NCBI RefSeq assembly: GCF_002443255.2
Contig: NW_019211454.1
Coordinates: 35,949,187 to 36,013,186 of the forward strand
Direction: 5' to 3'
Length of the DNA stretch: 64,000 nt
Source of the DNA: Varroa destructor
Lineage: Eukaryota > Arthropoda > Arachnida > Mesostigmata > Varroidae
The notes below the pieces were generated by a model, which searched no databases, was not told where the DNA came from, and saw only the letters and a list, made by a program, of their open reading frames with translations. Below are positions 54,901 through 64,000 of this stretch, one piece after another (positions within the stretch are counted from its first letter, which is position 1; every line of letters starts with the position of its first letter). The translations under genes and the position numbers were made by a program.

Positions 54901-55110
54901 ATGATGGTCAAACTACTTGCCCTTCTTCTTGTACTCGGCCTCGTGGCGACTGTGGCCGCCCAATTCGGCTACGGTGGTTATGGCGGCAGATATCGCGGTT
55001 ATAGCCGCATATACGGAGGTTATGGCCGCAGATACGGGGGTTACGGCGGGTACGGCCGCCCGTACGGCGGTTATGGACGCGGTTTTGGTTATGGTAGATA
55101 TTACGGGTAA
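54901..55110 (+). CDS. Secreted Gly/Tyr/Arg-rich small peptide
   Basis: This frame encodes 69 residues from ATG 54901 (a second ATG follows directly). A signal peptide, MMVKLLALLLVLGLVATVAA, is expected to be cut before Gln21. The mature 49 residues are nearly only Gly, Tyr and Arg, built from irregular repeats like GGYGRRYGG, GGYGRPYGG and GFGYGRYYG, without cysteine or acidic residues, so strongly basic. An acceptor (TTCTCTCTATAG) lies two bases before the ATG. Low complexity, charge and signal peptide fit a cuticle-matrix protein or a glycine-rich antimicrobial peptide. Sequence does not decide which. Confidence 0.85.
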   Translation: MMVKLLALLLVLGLVATVAAQFGYGGYGGRYRGYSRIYGGYGRRYGGYGGYGRPYGGYGRGFGYGRYYG

Positions 55111-55225
55111 ACGCTATTTATTATTGGATTAATATTGACGATGCCGAAATCGTTCGATGAATCGATTGTCTAATTGGCTTTCCAACGAATATTACCAACG
55201 ACAAGTTTTCTATGTACAGTTGTAA

Positions 55226-55231
55226 AATAAA
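55226..55231 (+). promoter_or_regulatory. Poly(A) signal of the second Gly-rich peptide gene
   Basis: AATAAA lies 116 nt after the stop at 55110, followed by a T-rich run as expected for a cleavage region. Confidence 0.7.
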
Positions 55232-58200
55232 TCTTTATTACGTTTAAATCTATTTAGAAAGTAATACGTGCTGTTCTTTTTTTTGTTTGCACGCGAGCGT
55301 ATGTGTGCACGCTATATTATAATACAAATCTGAACAGATTTAGGAAAATCAGTTTCGCTCAGTGTAGACACATTGGATGTATGTATATAGATCGCACACA
55401 AATCTAACAAACAGGACGGTTGTTTAGTCTTTTACTACTGAAGATGTTCGTTCTTTAGAGCATCACCGGTAAAAGCTTCGGGATTCTTTTTCTGACTATT
55501 CTGTCATCTCATCTTTTCGCATGAGGTATACGCTGTTTATTCAATTGTATAATGTAATAAAAAAAAAAATTTGTATTTGCTATAATTTACCTGTCGGAAC
55601 ATTGAGCCTTTTAATGCTTTAAAGTTTTTGGTAAGTTACAGAGTTACTAATGTATGAGAGTTCACTCTTGCTTCGTTTCAATAACCCATGATATAAATTT
55701 AAGGAAACATAATAATGGTGGGGCAGTTGGATGGAAAAGTTATAACAACATAACTCTATCGAACGGTACTTTTTGTACCCATTTTAGCCAGCATTACTTT
55801 GATAATGAAATAATTTAGGTCATAGCTACTAGAAGATCTTTTAACCATTATGTATTACTCAGATATCGGACATCGTCAAAACTGGGACATCTTTTTCTAA
55901 GCCCAGAATTATTAATTTACGCTTTTATCTATCTATTGTTTCTATTTATTGTTATGTCGACCCTTCATTCGTGGCAAAGTTATTTTATAATAGAGGAAAC
56001 ATAACCGAGGAAAGTGACGAATCTTCTTTCATTGTCATTCTTCTATTAAGAGCATTTTGTCACGTTCTTTATCTAAAGCAATAATGATTATTTTGATGAT
56101 CGATTTTTCTCCCCTTAGTTTACGGTTACTCTTACATTACTTAATTCACTGAAAAGTCAGACCAAAGAGCAGGTTAGCGATCGTGAAGCGAAGCATTATA
56201 TGTTGCCTTTTGGAACGATGTGTTTTGTTAGTTAAATGGCTGTGGGTTTACGGACGTCTCAACTTGTCCTTGTCTGTGGGAATAGTAGATAGAAGTCTCC
56301 CTCCCAAATTTGAGAATGTCGGGAGCTGTGTGCAAAAATGTACACGTAAAATTTCCACTGAAGATTTTTGCTGCACTATAACCACGAACTGATGCACTGT
56401 CGTCATCGGTCAATAATGAGTTTAGAGACAATAAATCGTCCAATAATTAAGTTTCTGCTTCTCAAAAGTGGGTGAGTACACCTCAGAACTTCAAATGGAC
56501 CTACGATTTGTTCCCGACGGTTTTGAGCAAAACACAGTGTAGGCAATATACTTTCGATCAGCCCAGTATAGGATTCCTTGAAGTACGTATTATAAGGTAG
56601 TAACGAAAAACACTTGAGGTCAAGAAGAGAAGCAAAAAAATTAGCTCGTCACGAACTGAGTGTAGGACAGATGAAAGCCCGTGTTGCGTACTCTGCAAAC
56701 GATTTGCGCAACTATTACCAGCAAAAAGAGCGCTTCAGCGTGTGCTATCACCGTAGACCAGGCATCGTAGAGTCAGTACAGTACATGAGAAATACTCGAG
56801 AGGGAGAGAAAAGGACTTTTTGGGCAAAGCCAGTTAGATACGGGTTTAAGCCTACTATTTTCACTCGCTTATGAGATATCTCTTGAAAATGAAACCGACG
56901 ATGTTCCCACATATTTTAAATCCCTGACGAGCCTCATAGATGTGCGATATTATAATCGATAGTGCACAGTGTGGTTACTTCACGACAATGCCCGATTTGG
57001 TCGACACGCTTCAATCACTTTCTGAAACAAACGAAGCAGATCCGGCGCTTCAAAGTGTAAACTATAAAGGAGAGTGCATTGAACATATATCTGCCTATAT
57101 ATTGTTATTTTTTTATATAATTTAAATAGTATTCGAGCTTTTCGACTGGCTAAAACGGTTTGGACAGCTATGATAAAATTGAATTTCGAAGACATGCTTT
57201 ACCGGAGGCCACAAAATAACTGACGACAAAAACAGTTAATTGATTCATATAAATTAATTAAAACTTTATACGTGGATGCCTTTGCAATGTTAAATCAATG
57301 AACAGATGTTGCCAGATCGATCAATTTTATCAAACCTCAGGCGATTTTTAATAAACTTGTTTATCAGAGATGGAAACACCACGGAATAAAGAAGGCGCAT
57401 TATTTGAAGTGAGACCGATATTAAATAACTATTTGCCCACCAACGTAGCCCATGCGATTGCAGTTATACTGATAATTATGTCGATAGCAAAAATACAATA
57501 AATTGTGTCGTAACGGTTACTACTGTTGCATAGATTATTGCAATCATCGGCATGACGTCTCAAGGTCAATGCACCTGAACAGTGAGACCTTAACGTTTCA
57601 CATAAGGCCAACGGTGCGCATTTTCATTTATTTTATATTGGTATTTTCACTTGTTGAGGATAGCTCAGCTTCATCTTCGTTCTTTGTTTTAATTATGAAC
57701 ACACACGCAAATTGTATTTATTTTTATCCAAAACATCAATAACTCCTTTGTTATTCGCTCGTCAAGAAATAGCCCCTGCTATAATTTACATGTTTGTCCA
57801 GTTTGTCGAAAGTGAAACGAGCATACAGAACAATCGTAAACAACCATAAGCAATACCTACTTTCAGATCTCGCAGCAGGAAAATTCACACGAGCTGCAGA
57901 TAAGTTCATCTTATTTTTCAGTGGCACAAACCGATAGCTTTTGTTTCTTTATGTCGTATTTTTATATATCTGTTGTTCTTCCAATTTTAGCTTTTTTTTT
58001 TTACATGTAGTCTACCGATTAAGTTTCTTACAATGAGATCACGGGACTGTTAGCTAACAGTATTCATTCATTTAGACACGAAATGGTTGATTTCGTCAAA
58101 AATATTGACGCTCGCTTCTCTAAGTATTCCGAAATATTTTGCAATTGAAACGCAAATAAATTTATACCACATTTGTTTAAATATATTATACTTGGGAACG

Positions 58201-60376
58201 TAAATCACAAGATGTCTCACACTTTGTTTCGAAAATGTTGCTTTTAACTATTTCAAATTTTCACTGACGTCAGTTAAGTTCAAGTCAAGTTTAGGTCTAG
58301 TTCATCTATACTCAAGGTCAAAGTTTAAATTCGTTGCAATTATTTTATCACCCTGAAGGAGTATTTCTGGTTTTTTCGTCCCAGTTAATCTTGCTACTCC
58401 GTTGCAATTTCTCGTTAAAGCCCTTCGATCGCTTAGGTACTTACTACATAGTCTGAGTTATTCTATTACTCTATAGCGTTATCTTATTCTCATATCTCGC
58501 TAATTCGATCACACTGCTTTACAGTGATACCTTCCAATACCTTACTATTATAGTTAATTTCCTCCAGTGTCATGCTCAAGTAATCCCGTAATGCTGTGGC
58601 AGGTGCCTCATACGCCTATATAAATATCCTCAATTGTGCATTTGCAAAATTTAATCAGCAAAGAAGCATTAGGCAGCTACGCACTGTAAAAACATATTTT
58701 TACTTACTATTGCATAGAGTTCGCAAAAAGAATCCTGTTTTGCAAATTATTAACTCTTGTTGATAAAAGTGTTCAAAAATGAAGTGTGTTTTTCAGACTT
58801 ACATACAAGTCCATAACCTTTGTTTTCATATTCGAGCATGAAACCGATTTTTCAACACATGTCGCTTTTATTATAGGCATTATTTTTTAAGGCAAGCAGC
58901 TGTGTACGAAAGCTTTCAAAAATGTTTATATTTGTCTTTAAAGTGGTCATCAGTTACTCACATATCTATTCACAAACACTTATCCACTTAATGGTATAGA
59001 ACAACAGTCATATTACCAAAAAAATATTTGCATAATATTTATTCGTTATGAGATCTTCGGTTTTCTATAAAGAGCGCCTTTATTTATTATTATTAAAGGA
59101 TAGTATTTGTACGTAACCGAATCTGCATTCGGTTGTTCGCAGTAGTAACGTTGAAATTCTTTCAACATTATTACATACGCTAAATTTAATCCTTTTTTAG
59201 AGCTGCCGTTTCCCGACTTTAGCTGAACGCTTTGTTAGCGCATCTGAATTGTATCGAAAATATCTTCTTCTAATAAAATCATGGGCAAACAGTTTCATAT
59301 AGAACAGGGGGTCATCCTACGTAGAGTGGAATCTTTTCGAATTAGCCGCTGAAAATATGCGCCTCTAAGGTCGGAGCTTCGCTAGCTAGCTAGAACCATC
59401 TATATTATCAACGAGAAAAAGAGAGAGGCCGCTGGTGCCCTCTCCACGATAAGCGTCGATGTAAACAACGCAAGTATTTTCATTGAAAAGAATAACACGT
59501 GTTCGAATTCTGCGTGAGAGCCGGACTACATAGCTTCATTAGAGCGAAACTTCACGAGCTCAAATCCGTCCATGACTGAATTTGATATTCGTGTACAGAA
59601 AGTTTTTACAACGAATTCCAAGAAACAGAAGTGCCAATTTTTTATTGTATAGCAGTACCAAAGGGTCGGCCCAACGTACATCTTAAAAGGTAAGAATTGA
59701 TAGCAACTGACAGCGGGCTCGTATATAGAGCATAGAGATATTTAAACGATGGCAGTTCATATACGTGAAATTTTTGTCGTAAATAGAAAGAACGGCCTTC
59801 CATTTGGGCAGATGAAAATACATTTAAACCTGTGAAAACTAAGCGCACGCTGTTCTTTAAGAAACATTAAGGGCACATTTTGAAAATTCCCGTATTTAAA
59901 TTCAAAAATAAGTGTAATGGATTTTATCACGGTTAACCAAAAGGTCACAGTATGAATCAAGTGTTTTATGAGCAACGGTTGCTATAAAAACTTCTTGAGT
60001 ACGACAGGTTCTGAGAACCCTGGCAATAACCGCAATAGAATTCGTGTTGTCCAAGTAGTTGAAATTATCAGAAACCTTGTTTTACGGGTAAACGTAGCCA
60101 TTAAACCCGTTAGAAGTATAGTAAAACTGATAATAAAGAAAACTACCTATTGAGGTGATCGAACCCAAAAAGCGCGTCGTAGTCTTTACCACGAATTTTA
60201 AAAATGATGCACAAATCTCATCCACAAAATCACATCACATAGATATACCGGACGTTCGATTGTTTAGTCTGTGGCCGTTCAAAATATCTTTCATCTGCTT
60301 TCACGGGCCAAACCTTAATCCCATTTACTCATACGTTCATTCTACTTTTTTAAATTTCTCCGCAATTTAGTCCAGT
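55232..60376. other. Intergenic stretch, no recognisable gene
   Basis: Five kilobases of AT-rich DNA with homopolymer runs. One frame near 56614-56874 (plus) looks more protein-like than its surroundings, with charged and aromatic residues mixed, but has no family resemblance. The last few hundred bases should contain the EMG1 promoter; no TATA box is evident. Confidence 0.6.
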
Positions 60377-60520
60377 ATGATGCCAGAGAAGAAACGCAAA
60401 GTCGAAAAATACGAACAGGCTGAGGACAATGAAGAGGCCAGAAAACAGCCCAAAGTAATCCCACATTTGAAAAATCAGGAGCAACGACTCATCGTTGTTT
60501 TAGAGGGCGCAAATCTTGAG
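60377..60520 (+). CDS. EMG1: EMG1 exon 1
   Basis: Residues 1-48. Starts [19 protein letters not shown] resembles a classical monopartite nuclear localisation signal. The first ATG is chosen (A at -3), but the second ATG directly follows and could serve. It ends [12 protein letters not shown] before donor GTAGTG. Confidence 0.95.
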
Positions 60521-62857
60521 GTAGTGTGCATTAGCAGTAAGACTATTTAGAAGCTGTTTCTGTAGATTAGTTACTAATGCAATTTATAATTTGTAAAAAT
60601 ATCTTAATCTATGGCTTATATCGCGTATGCAAGGTAAAATTAATCATAATATAACCCAAGTAAGTGTGCTCTCTCTCTAGATGATCTAGCTAATCCTAAT
60701 TTTAATTTCAAACAATATTCAACAAATGCTCCCTCAAGTAATGAAATTTAATATCGAAGTTTAAAGTTACGGTATATTCTCTTTATATAATCATAATATA
60801 GATATATATATATTATGGTATACATCTTTAGTGCAGTAACATATATTGAGTTATGGCCTGCTTACAAACTGTGTTGAAATCACATCGATTATACAGATAT
60901 ATTTCTACAGAACATTTTTTCTTTGGCGGTTATTAATAGGTGATTAAAGTTGGTGAGCGTTTCGAGCTACTAAATTGTGATGACCACCTGAAGCAGATGA
61001 AAAAACATGGAAAGGATCCGGCACATGCGCGTCCGGATATTACACATCAGTGCTTACTAATGCTTTTTGACTCCCCTCTCAATCGGGCCGGATTACTGCA
61101 GGTATGTCCCACTGACCACGAGACAATAAGTACGCGTAAGAGCTTATATAAGGTTCTTGTTCATGGGATCTGCTAAATTTTCGAGCCAGTGTATTCTTTG
61201 TAGGTCGATTCCATTGCAGAGTGATGCCCACATTGATAATGATAATTACAGGACAACCAAGTGAGGATAATTATTTTAGATCGCTACAAGTATGGCAGAA
61301 AATACAACACTTTGCTATCAAATATTTCATACGAATAAAGCAAAATGTTGTTGACGCATGAATTTATACAACCAATAATTTTATGTACGAGGTTCTAGCT
61401 GAGCTGAGGCATTGATACAGCGCAATATTAGTAAACGTATCTTTCATTGAAGCGTGATCCAGCTAAGAAAATACAGTAAATAAGGTGTTAAAAGGTTGAA
61501 AAAGACAGAAAATAAGGTGATTGTTTAGGCACCTTTTTTCTGCGAAGTAAAGATGTTGGGCTTCCGTAAACTACAATGAAGCTAGCATTTATGTACAGAT
61601 CGTGTCATCAGTCTGATCGCTGTTGTCTGTCTAGGTAGAAAACGCAAAGGAAAACTGCGAAAGCATTTTTTTAAGCATGAGGAAATGCGATTTGTTTTAC
61701 TTTGTTATATTTCAGGTATATGTACATTCATCGAAAAACGCCCTCATAGAAATAAACCCTCAAACTCGAATTCCACGAACATTTAAGCGTTTCGCTGGAC
61801 TCGTAGTTCAATTATTAAATAAGGTTCGTAACTTGAATACGTATGTAAATAATTAACTAGCGTTAATAAATCTATTACTCTACTTGATAAGTGAATTGAG
61901 ATGGCCTAGATAAACACACATATTGCATTTAACTTAATTTCTTTGTCTAATTCTATGCTTGTCATTACATAAAAAGCGATTATTGAAACCAGTTAATCAA
62001 TTAAATGAAGCGCAAAAATATTGTTTGCCCAATAAAGCTAATTCACCTTGATACACTCATCTTATAGATCATGTTGCAAAGGATAAAAACATAAAAATGC
62101 ATAAAATTACTTGTTCAATATTTAATATTTTTTATATTATTTATAGTGCAAATTATGTCAACCATCTAATAAAGGAGCTAAAAAGCTCAACTTTTATCAA
62201 CAAATACGGGACATAACTAGGAAAATCCTGAGAGCAAACAAGACCACCTTTTTTCTAGCTGCGGCTTCTCCATTCACATAGATGAGCGTTCGGGCGGCGG
62301 ACTCTTCAGTAAAGCTGATGAAGATCATTAAGAATCCAGTTTCTGACCATCTGCCAATTGGGTGTAAAAAGCTCACGATGTCATTTCATGCTGAAAAGGT
62401 ATTTTTCACTTCAGTTTACTGATAGTTTATGCAACCTTTATGGCAGCTCAATAACAATATGATGCAATGTCCAATGACTAAAGTAAATGGCGTAATGCTG
62501 GGTGAATAAAATGCTTTAACACAGAACGAAATACTTGTATAGAAAATAGGATATAAGAACGAAAGACAATATCGCAGTCTTAAAGACGCGTTCTGTATTT
62601 TATAATCGAATGATTTTTAACAATAGATTCTTCCTCGCTGCTTCATGTTGCTCTTTTACTCGAAGACTGTACATCCAAGAGAATTGGTACCCGCGAGCGG
62701 CGAACCCGTCGTGCTGGTGATCGGCGCGATGGCCCATGGATCAGTGGATGTTGACTATACAGAAGACACATTTTCTATATCTGACTATCCGCTATCAGGA
62801 GCATTGGCCTGCTCTAAGATTTGTACAGCTTTCGAAGAAAAATGGGGCATCCTTTAG
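60377..62857 (+). CDS. EMG1: 18S rRNA (pseudouridine-N1)-methyltransferase EMG1/NEP1, whole gene
   Basis: The coding sequence joins 60377-60520, 60940-61101, 61716-61823, 62282-62398 and 62666-62857, all phase 0, giving 240 residues (human EMG1 has 244). The SPOUT-class enzyme methylates N1 of the conserved hypermodified pseudouridine of 18S rRNA using S-adenosylmethionine and acts in small-subunit assembly in the nucleolus. Visible hallmarks are [73 protein letters not shown], the SAM-site segment [10 protein letters not shown], and [20 protein letters not shown]. All key motifs of the family are intact. It converges on QTRT1. Confidence 0.98.
60940..61101 (+). CDS. EMG1: EMG1 exon 2
   Basis: Residues 49-102, [16 protein letters not shown] to [10 protein letters not shown], including ARPDITHQ. 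The acceptor TTAATAG has little pyrimidine, but it restores the family sequence exactly. Donor GTATGT. Confidence 0.97.
61716..61823 (+). CDS. EMG1: EMG1 exon 3
   Basis: Residues 103-138, [20 protein letters not shown] to GLVVQLLNK, carrying the conserved [11 protein letters not shown] motif of the rRNA-binding surface. Acceptor TATTTCAG, donor GTTCGT. Confidence 0.97.
62282..62398 (+). CDS. EMG1: EMG1 exon 4
   Basis: Residues 139-177, [19 protein letters not shown] to SFHAEK. The acceptor CACATAG precedes an ATG that is internal Met here (Leu in human), not a start. Donor GTATTT. Confidence 0.97.
62666..62857 (+). CDS. EMG1: EMG1 exon 5
   Basis: Residues 178-240 plus TAG. Starts [20 protein letters not shown] after acceptor TACTCGAAG and ends in AFEEKWGIL, as in other EMG1 proteins. 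It contains the SAM-binding Gly-rich loop and the C-terminal helix region of the SPOUT knot. Confidence 0.97.
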   Translation, partial: TVHPRELVPASGEPVVLVIGAMAHGSVDVDYTEDTFSISDYPLSGALACSKICTAFEEKWGIL

Positions 62858-63212
62858 TCAGGCATATTCAGACATCAGCTCGTAAACAGTGGTTATAATT
62901 ACTTTTGCTATCTAGGCGATGCGCAATATTATTTTAAGAAAACACGCAACGTCATCTTGAATCAGCTTCTAGGGTTTTTTTTTCTGTTAGCCTGATACGT
63001 TTGTGTTACCATAACGACGAAAGTGACGAAAGTAATAGATATCTATTATAAAGCTGGCAGAAAGCAGCACCACTAGTGGCTTCAAAATTATGCAAAATAC
63101 TGTATAAAAACAGAACCATATTGAATTACCAATGTTCTAAGTAATTTAATGTACAACGAGTATTGTGTGTACAGGCTATGTATTTATATATAGTTGGTTG
63201 TTTCATTTTTTT

Positions 63213-63218
63213 AATAAA
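63213..63218 (+). promoter_or_regulatory. Candidate EMG1 poly(A) signal
   Basis: AATAAA about 355 nt after the EMG1 stop. Another lies near 63357. Either would end the transcript before the opposing QTRT1 gene. Confidence 0.45.
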
Positions 63219-63551
63219 TATTGAGGTAAAAAAGAACATATATTAGCAATCATTAAGTACGTATTAAGCTATAATTCGCGCTTAATCCCACAAGAACCGA
63301 ACCTCTCCATTGTTCGTTCACCTTACGTTAACATAGCCCTGAAAATCGAGAATTAATAATAAAGCTGAAAATTCAAGTTATAACTAAATGTGACTATTAT
63401 TTGACTTATTTATCGTAAACCGATTTTCCAGGTCATACATGAATCTGTTCTAAATAAGCTACCCAGATAGTCGTGGAATTGAGCAAGAATATTTCGTTTT
63501 TTAAAAATGGCTCAGTAAAAAGCAGCGCTCGGTAAAGAAACGGTAAAGGTG

Positions 63552-63557
63552 TTTATT
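63552..63557 (-). promoter_or_regulatory. QTRT1 poly(A) signal
   Basis: TTTATT on the plus strand is AATAAA on the minus strand, about 200 nt after the QTRT1 stop, leaving a short gap between the convergent transcripts. Confidence 0.55.
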
Positions 63558-63759
63558 ACACCAAAATATATTATTTACACTTTGAAACGTCGCATGGTAA
63601 TGACTCTAGAGTTGATCATGTTGTTGTTTTTACCCAAAAAGCTGGTAACCCTAAAAACATAATTGGTAGAAAAACCGCTGATAATGATCACTTTGTCAGC
63701 ACAAAGTTTGATTTAATATTAGAGATCCAACAAGATAGTTGCAGCTTGCCATCTATTAA

Positions 63760-63906
63760 TTAAAGGGTTACGTGCGCCGCTTTAAGAGCATCCACAACCC
63801 AAGAGGGATAGTTTTTGTCAGGATAAGCTTTTCCCATGAAGTCTTTGATGAATTCCGGGAGTCGATCCTCAATAATAGCTTCTCGTATTGACGCCATCAA
63901 CCGCAT
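63760..63906 (-). CDS. QTRT1: Queuine tRNA-ribosyltransferase catalytic subunit QTRT1, last coding exon
   Basis: Forty-eight codons and a TAA stop on the minus strand. The translation LMASIREAIIEDRLPEF, then KDFMGKAYPD and WVVDALKAAHVTL, matches the C-terminal end of animal QTRT1 (human pattern: L-M-S-D-I-R-x-S-I-V-E-K-R-F-P-D-F, then R-D-F-M-G). The enzyme exchanges guanine for queuine at tRNA position 34, with QTRT2 as partner. The exon starts after a good acceptor (TGTATTTTACAG on the minus strand) in phase 0. Upstream exons, including the catalytic and zinc-binding residues, lie beyond the right edge, so only this piece is seen. Confidence 0.93.
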   Translation of the reverse strand: MRLMASIREAIIEDRLPEFIKDFMGKAYPDKNYPSWVVDALKAAHVTL

Positions 63907-64000
63907 CTGTAAAATACAAAAAGTCGGGCCCACTTCGTTAAACCATCACCGTATATGGTTGTTTCATATATAATAGTGCCTAAATAGTGCGTAGAAAAAA

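Noticed and set aside
56614..56874. 86-codon protein-like plus-strand frame
   Set aside because: No recognised family, non-ATG opening (first ATG well inside) and no neighbouring exons; chance cannot be excluded.

Overview
This is a eukaryotic, arthropod-like genomic window: AT-rich, intron-rich and gene-poor, with spliceosomal GT-AG introns from about 0.1 to 12.6 kb, AATAAA poly(A) signals and many microsatellites. The low GC with GC-rich islets, the panarthropod Lim3 protein and small Gly/Tyr-rich secreted peptides fit a chelicerate, possibly a parasitiform mite of the Varroa type. The species is inferred, not shown.

Layout. (1) 1-10.7 kb: no convincing gene; GC-rich islets near 8.8-9.9 and 10.4-10.8 kb probably belong to the upstream region of the next gene. 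(2) 10.7-38.8 kb, plus strand: a complete seven-coding-exon LIM-homeobox gene, Lim3 (LHX3/LHX4 class). Every splice phase closes, giving a 396-residue protein with LIM1, LIM2, a homeodomain and the conserved C-terminal tail. Its introns hold a decayed Tc1/mariner-superfamily element, GC-rich islets with long unexplained antisense ORFs, and perfect hairpins. (3) 38.8-48.7 kb: a long stretch with microsatellites and no recognisable gene. (4) 48.7-55.2 kb: two short genes for secreted Gly/Tyr-rich peptides, with a decayed third copy between them beside a degenerate mariner fragment. (5) 55.2-60.4 kb: no recognisable gene. (6) 60.4-62.9 kb, plus strand: a complete five-exon EMG1/NEP1 gene, the N1-methyltransferase for an 18S rRNA pseudouridine. 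It converges on (7) the last coding exon of QTRT1, the catalytic subunit of queuine tRNA-ribosyltransferase, minus strand, continuing beyond the right edge.

The genes do not form an operon. Lim3 is a developmental neuronal regulator, the small peptides are probably cuticular or antimicrobial effectors, and EMG1 and QTRT1 are housekeeping RNA-modification genes. No novel multi-gene system was found. The most notable items are the small-peptide cluster with its decaying copy, the decayed transposons, and the antisense ORF islets inside Lim3 intron 5.
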